A stretch of DNA of 7,384 bases, taken from positions 1 to 7,384 of the forward strand of contig WTIY01000225.1 in the NCBI GenBank assembly GCA_011525065.1. Reading direction: 5' to 3'. The DNA is from Flavobacteriales bacterium. GTDB lineage: Bacteria > Bacteroidota > Bacteroidia > Flavobacteriales > Flavobacteriaceae. A program made the position numbers and the translations under genes. Shown one piece after another: positions 5,399-7,384 of the stretch. The notes beneath the pieces are model-generated. The model was not told where the DNA came from and ran no database searches. It worked only from the letters and a program-made list of their open reading frames with translations. Each line of letters starts with the position of its first letter. The stretch's first letter is position 1.

Positions 5399-7384
5399 AG
5401 GATAATAAATTGGCCAAAAGTTTATACGCTCCCGAAACACCTTCAGGAATTTGTCTAAAAAGACTAAGCCCAGTGTAAATGACGGTTCCTTTGCCGTAAT
5501 GGGCCAGGATCAAGGCCCCCTGAGTTTGAGCTTCACCTTGATCATTCATGCCCAGAAGAGGGGTGAATTCATCGTCCCAAGATTGAGCAAAATACAAGCC
5601 CCGTTCTTGGACCCAACCATCAAAATCTGTGGGTTCTAGTCTATTTGGGGTGCTTAATATTGGATGCTTGGGATCTAAAAAGTGAACTTTGGCCTGTTCG
5701 TCTGTCACTCGATCACGACCAATCTTGAAGCTCACGGGTCCCATTATAGGGGTCAACAAGCCAGAAGTTGTTTGATATTGTATCAACAATAGCCCACCCT
5801 GAGCGATGTACTTATCGATCATGGCAGATTTACTCACCAAGCTCTGTTGAGTATTGTAGGTTCGTATGCCGAGTACTAAGGCGTCGAGATTATCTAGATC
5901 CTTGGACTTCATGGTTTTTGGATCAATCTGTACCACCTGATGCCCGAGTTGGGTCAGTCCTTGATCCACTTTATCGCCGGCTCCTTGAACATAACCCACT
6001 TTGAGCTTTTTTCCTGAAACATTCATTTTTACCACTGTGGTTTTTGCCGTCTCCAAAGCCCTAATTTTTGGAATATGAGGATAGTCTATTTCAATGGATT
6101 GTTTGTTGAAAAAGCGGTCCCCAATTTGGACCATGGGGGTAATTATTCTGGACTGACCTGTTTCAGGCGGAACAATGTCAAATTCAAAAACCAGTTCTTG
6201 TCCAGCTCTGGCCAATTTGAAATCAATAAAATCAGGTTTAATGGTCCAAGAATCAGGATGTTGCAGGCTCAATGTGCCATTGAGTTGGTCGGTGTGTGCG
6301 CTGACAGTTACATTAATTTTTTTGGACTTTTTGTCATTAAAAATCAAGACGGATTCGGAGGTCTTTACCGTGAGCTCTGGCAAGAGGCCAAAAGGATCAA
6401 AAACCTCACCATTTACGCGATCTCTCTTTTTATACACCAGGGGTTTAGTCAAGCTAAATGTTCGTCCGTTCAAACTAAATACCGTCTTAACGTTAACGGG
6501 TTCTGGCCCAAATGGCCGCCCGATTAATTCAGCCTTTGGAACGACATATCGACTGGATTCGGTGGGATGCTCAAGCCAATACGGATTACTGAGTTCTCTT
6601 TGTCCCAATGCTGTCTCAAGCGATTCAACCATTATGGTTTGGCCCGGAGGAAGACTAATGGCCCGGGTGTTGTCAAAGAAATACAATTCGTCAGAGCTGG
6701 TTTTATGAAGTAAAATTGTGTCTTTGCTGCGATTGCTAATTTCTATGTTGGCACTGACTAAATCACTGGCTGTAGCGTAGGGCAAAGAAGCCACTGGTGA
6801 CACGTATAGCCCCAAACATTGAGCAATAATTTCGGTAAGATGATTAATTTTTTCTTCAACGATAGGGCCAGCGGGAAGCCCTTTGAGTTGAATTAAAACA
6901 TCCAAAAGATCGGTTGCGTGTTTTGAAGGGTGTTTAAAATCAAAATGATCGAGAATTTCGTTGATTTGACGAATCATTGGATCATCTGAATCAAGGCCAA
7001 GTCGGGACCATGTTCGATCAACCCCTTCAAATGGATCATTTCGGTCGCTTGGCATGTCGCCTAAAATTAACTCTAAGTACTCATTCTGTTGTTCTCGACT
7101 GCTCAAACTGCCAAATCCTTGAGATTTGTGCATGCTCCTACTTAGGGCTGCTATCTCTCCGTTGGATTGACCCAAATGGGGGTAATAATCACCCACCGAA
7201 AGGGTCAGTAAATTTGTCTTGTCGGCTCGATCAAAAGCTTCCTTTCCCCCATAGAACCACCATGAAGTATTGAACATCAGTCGTTTTGGTTGCCAGGTCC
7301 CATACAAGGTCGCAGATTCTGGATCATACTTGGGATCGTTTGCTTTTTCAAAAGCCGCCACACTCAGCATGGCAGATCCTGTAT
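5385..7384 (-). CDS. Large PIG-L family deacetylase, N-terminus cut off by the window edge
   Basis: The frame is open to the window end, giving about 665 residues; the coding start lies outside. Residues are counted from Met at 7370. The first part (WQPKRLMFNTSWWF, 26-39; TLSVGDYYPHLGQSNGEIAALSRSMHKSQGFG, 56-87) matches the C-terminal half of the PIG-L fold in long Bacteroidota members of about 830 residues; the zinc motifs (HPDD and the later HxxH) would be off the edge. A helical segment (about 95-190) follows, then beta-rich regions (about 200-440, NEW3/NPCBM-associated-like, including VLIFNDKKSKKINVTVSA), then a class I amidotransferase/ThuA-like Rossmann domain (455-660: KVGYVQGAGD, DALVLGIRTYN, GGLLLIQYQT, GKGTVIYTGLSLFRQ). 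That last domain lacks the nucleophilic Cys of active glutaminases and is probably for binding. PIG-L enzymes remove N-acetyl groups from sugars; long forms are normally exported, but the signal peptide cannot be seen here. First gene visible in the operon. Confidence 0.9.
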   Translation of the reverse strand, partial: TGSAMLSVAAFEKANDPKYDPESATLYGTWQPKRLMFNTSWWFYGGKEAFDRADKTNLLTLSVGDYYPHLGQSNGEIAALSRSMHKSQGFGSLSSREQQNEYLELILGDMPSDRNDPFEGVDRTWSRLGLDSDDPMIRQINEILDHFDFKHPSKHATDLLDVLIQLKGLPAGPIVEEKINHLTEIIAQCLGLYVSPVASLPYATASDLVSANIEISNRSKDTILLHKTSSDELYFFDNTRAISLPPGQTIMVESLETALGQRELSNPYWLEHPTESSRYVVPKAELIGRPFGPEPVNVKTVFSLNGRTFSLTKPLVYKKRDRVNGEVFDPFGLLPELTVKTSESVLIFNDKKSKKINVTVSAHTDQLNGTLSLQHPDSWTIKPDFIDFKLARAGQELVFEFDIVPPETGQSRIITPMVQIGDRFFNKQSIEIDYPHIPKIRALETAKTTVVKMNVSGKKLKVGYVQGAGDKVDQGLTQLGHQVVQIDPKTMKSKDLDNLDALVLGIRTYNTQQSLVSKSAMIDKYIAQGGLLLIQYQTTSGLLTPIMGPVSFKIGRDRVTDEQAKVHFLDPKHPILSTPNRLEPTDFDGWVQERGLYFAQSWDDEFTPLLGMNDQGEAQTQGALILAHYGKGTVIYTGLSLFRQIPEGVSGAYKLLANLLSYDHD

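Noticed and set aside
5399..5440. Longer 60-residue version of the tiny membrane protein
   Set aside because: The added 14 residues are read entirely inside the deacetylase coding end; the internal ATGs at 5398 or 5392 give the usual short overlap.
6075..6708. Two overlapping plus-strand open frames of 150 and 177 codons
   Set aside because: They lie antisense within the PIG-L coding region, have no family-like motifs, and the minus-strand frame has clear domain signatures.

Overview
The window looks like a chromosomal segment of a Bacteroidota bacterium, probably of the order Flavobacteriales. The reasons are the gene content (a C-terminus resembling the small 'CAL67264-type' membrane protein next to ettA, a large PIG-L deacetylase with C-terminal beta and amidotransferase-like domains, a CatA-like acyltransferase), a TAnnTTTG-type -7 promoter box, and weak or absent Shine-Dalgarno sequences. 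All family names come from reading translated sequence and motifs; no database search was run.

Left part, plus strand (1-2554): the last codons of a small membrane protein, then a complete ABC-F ATPase very like EttA (the translational throttle), then a HAD-family phosphatase. The HAD start codon shares one base with the ettA stop (TGATG), so these two are almost certainly co-transcribed and translationally coupled. No IS element, tRNA, rRNA or CRISPR array was seen anywhere in the window.

Middle part (2555-3569): a convergent gene on the minus strand encodes a 208-residue chloramphenicol-acetyltransferase-fold protein. It keeps the catalytic His, Ser and Thr but has Tyr where classical CATs have the structural Asp199. 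Its 3' end lies in a decayed direct repeat of about 32 bp period. Just upstream of it is a minus-strand intrinsic terminator with a UUCG tetraloop. Between that terminator and the next gene is a 236-base gene-free stretch with a perfect 12-bp inverted repeat.

Right part, minus strand (3570-7384): a three-gene operon, in transcription order a large PIG-L deacetylase (N-terminus beyond the window edge), a tiny single-span membrane protein of about 46 residues, and a sodium:solute symporter. Both junctions overlap (14 or 8 bases, then 4 bases), which implies coupled synthesis. The symporter has an unusually long hydrophilic insertion between core helices 7 and 8, predicted to face the periplasm. 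The inferred picture is an exported deacetylase that processes an N-acetylated compound, and a Na+-driven carrier, perhaps with the tiny protein as a subunit, that imports a product. This operon is the best candidate here for an under-described system; the substrate cannot be told from sequence.
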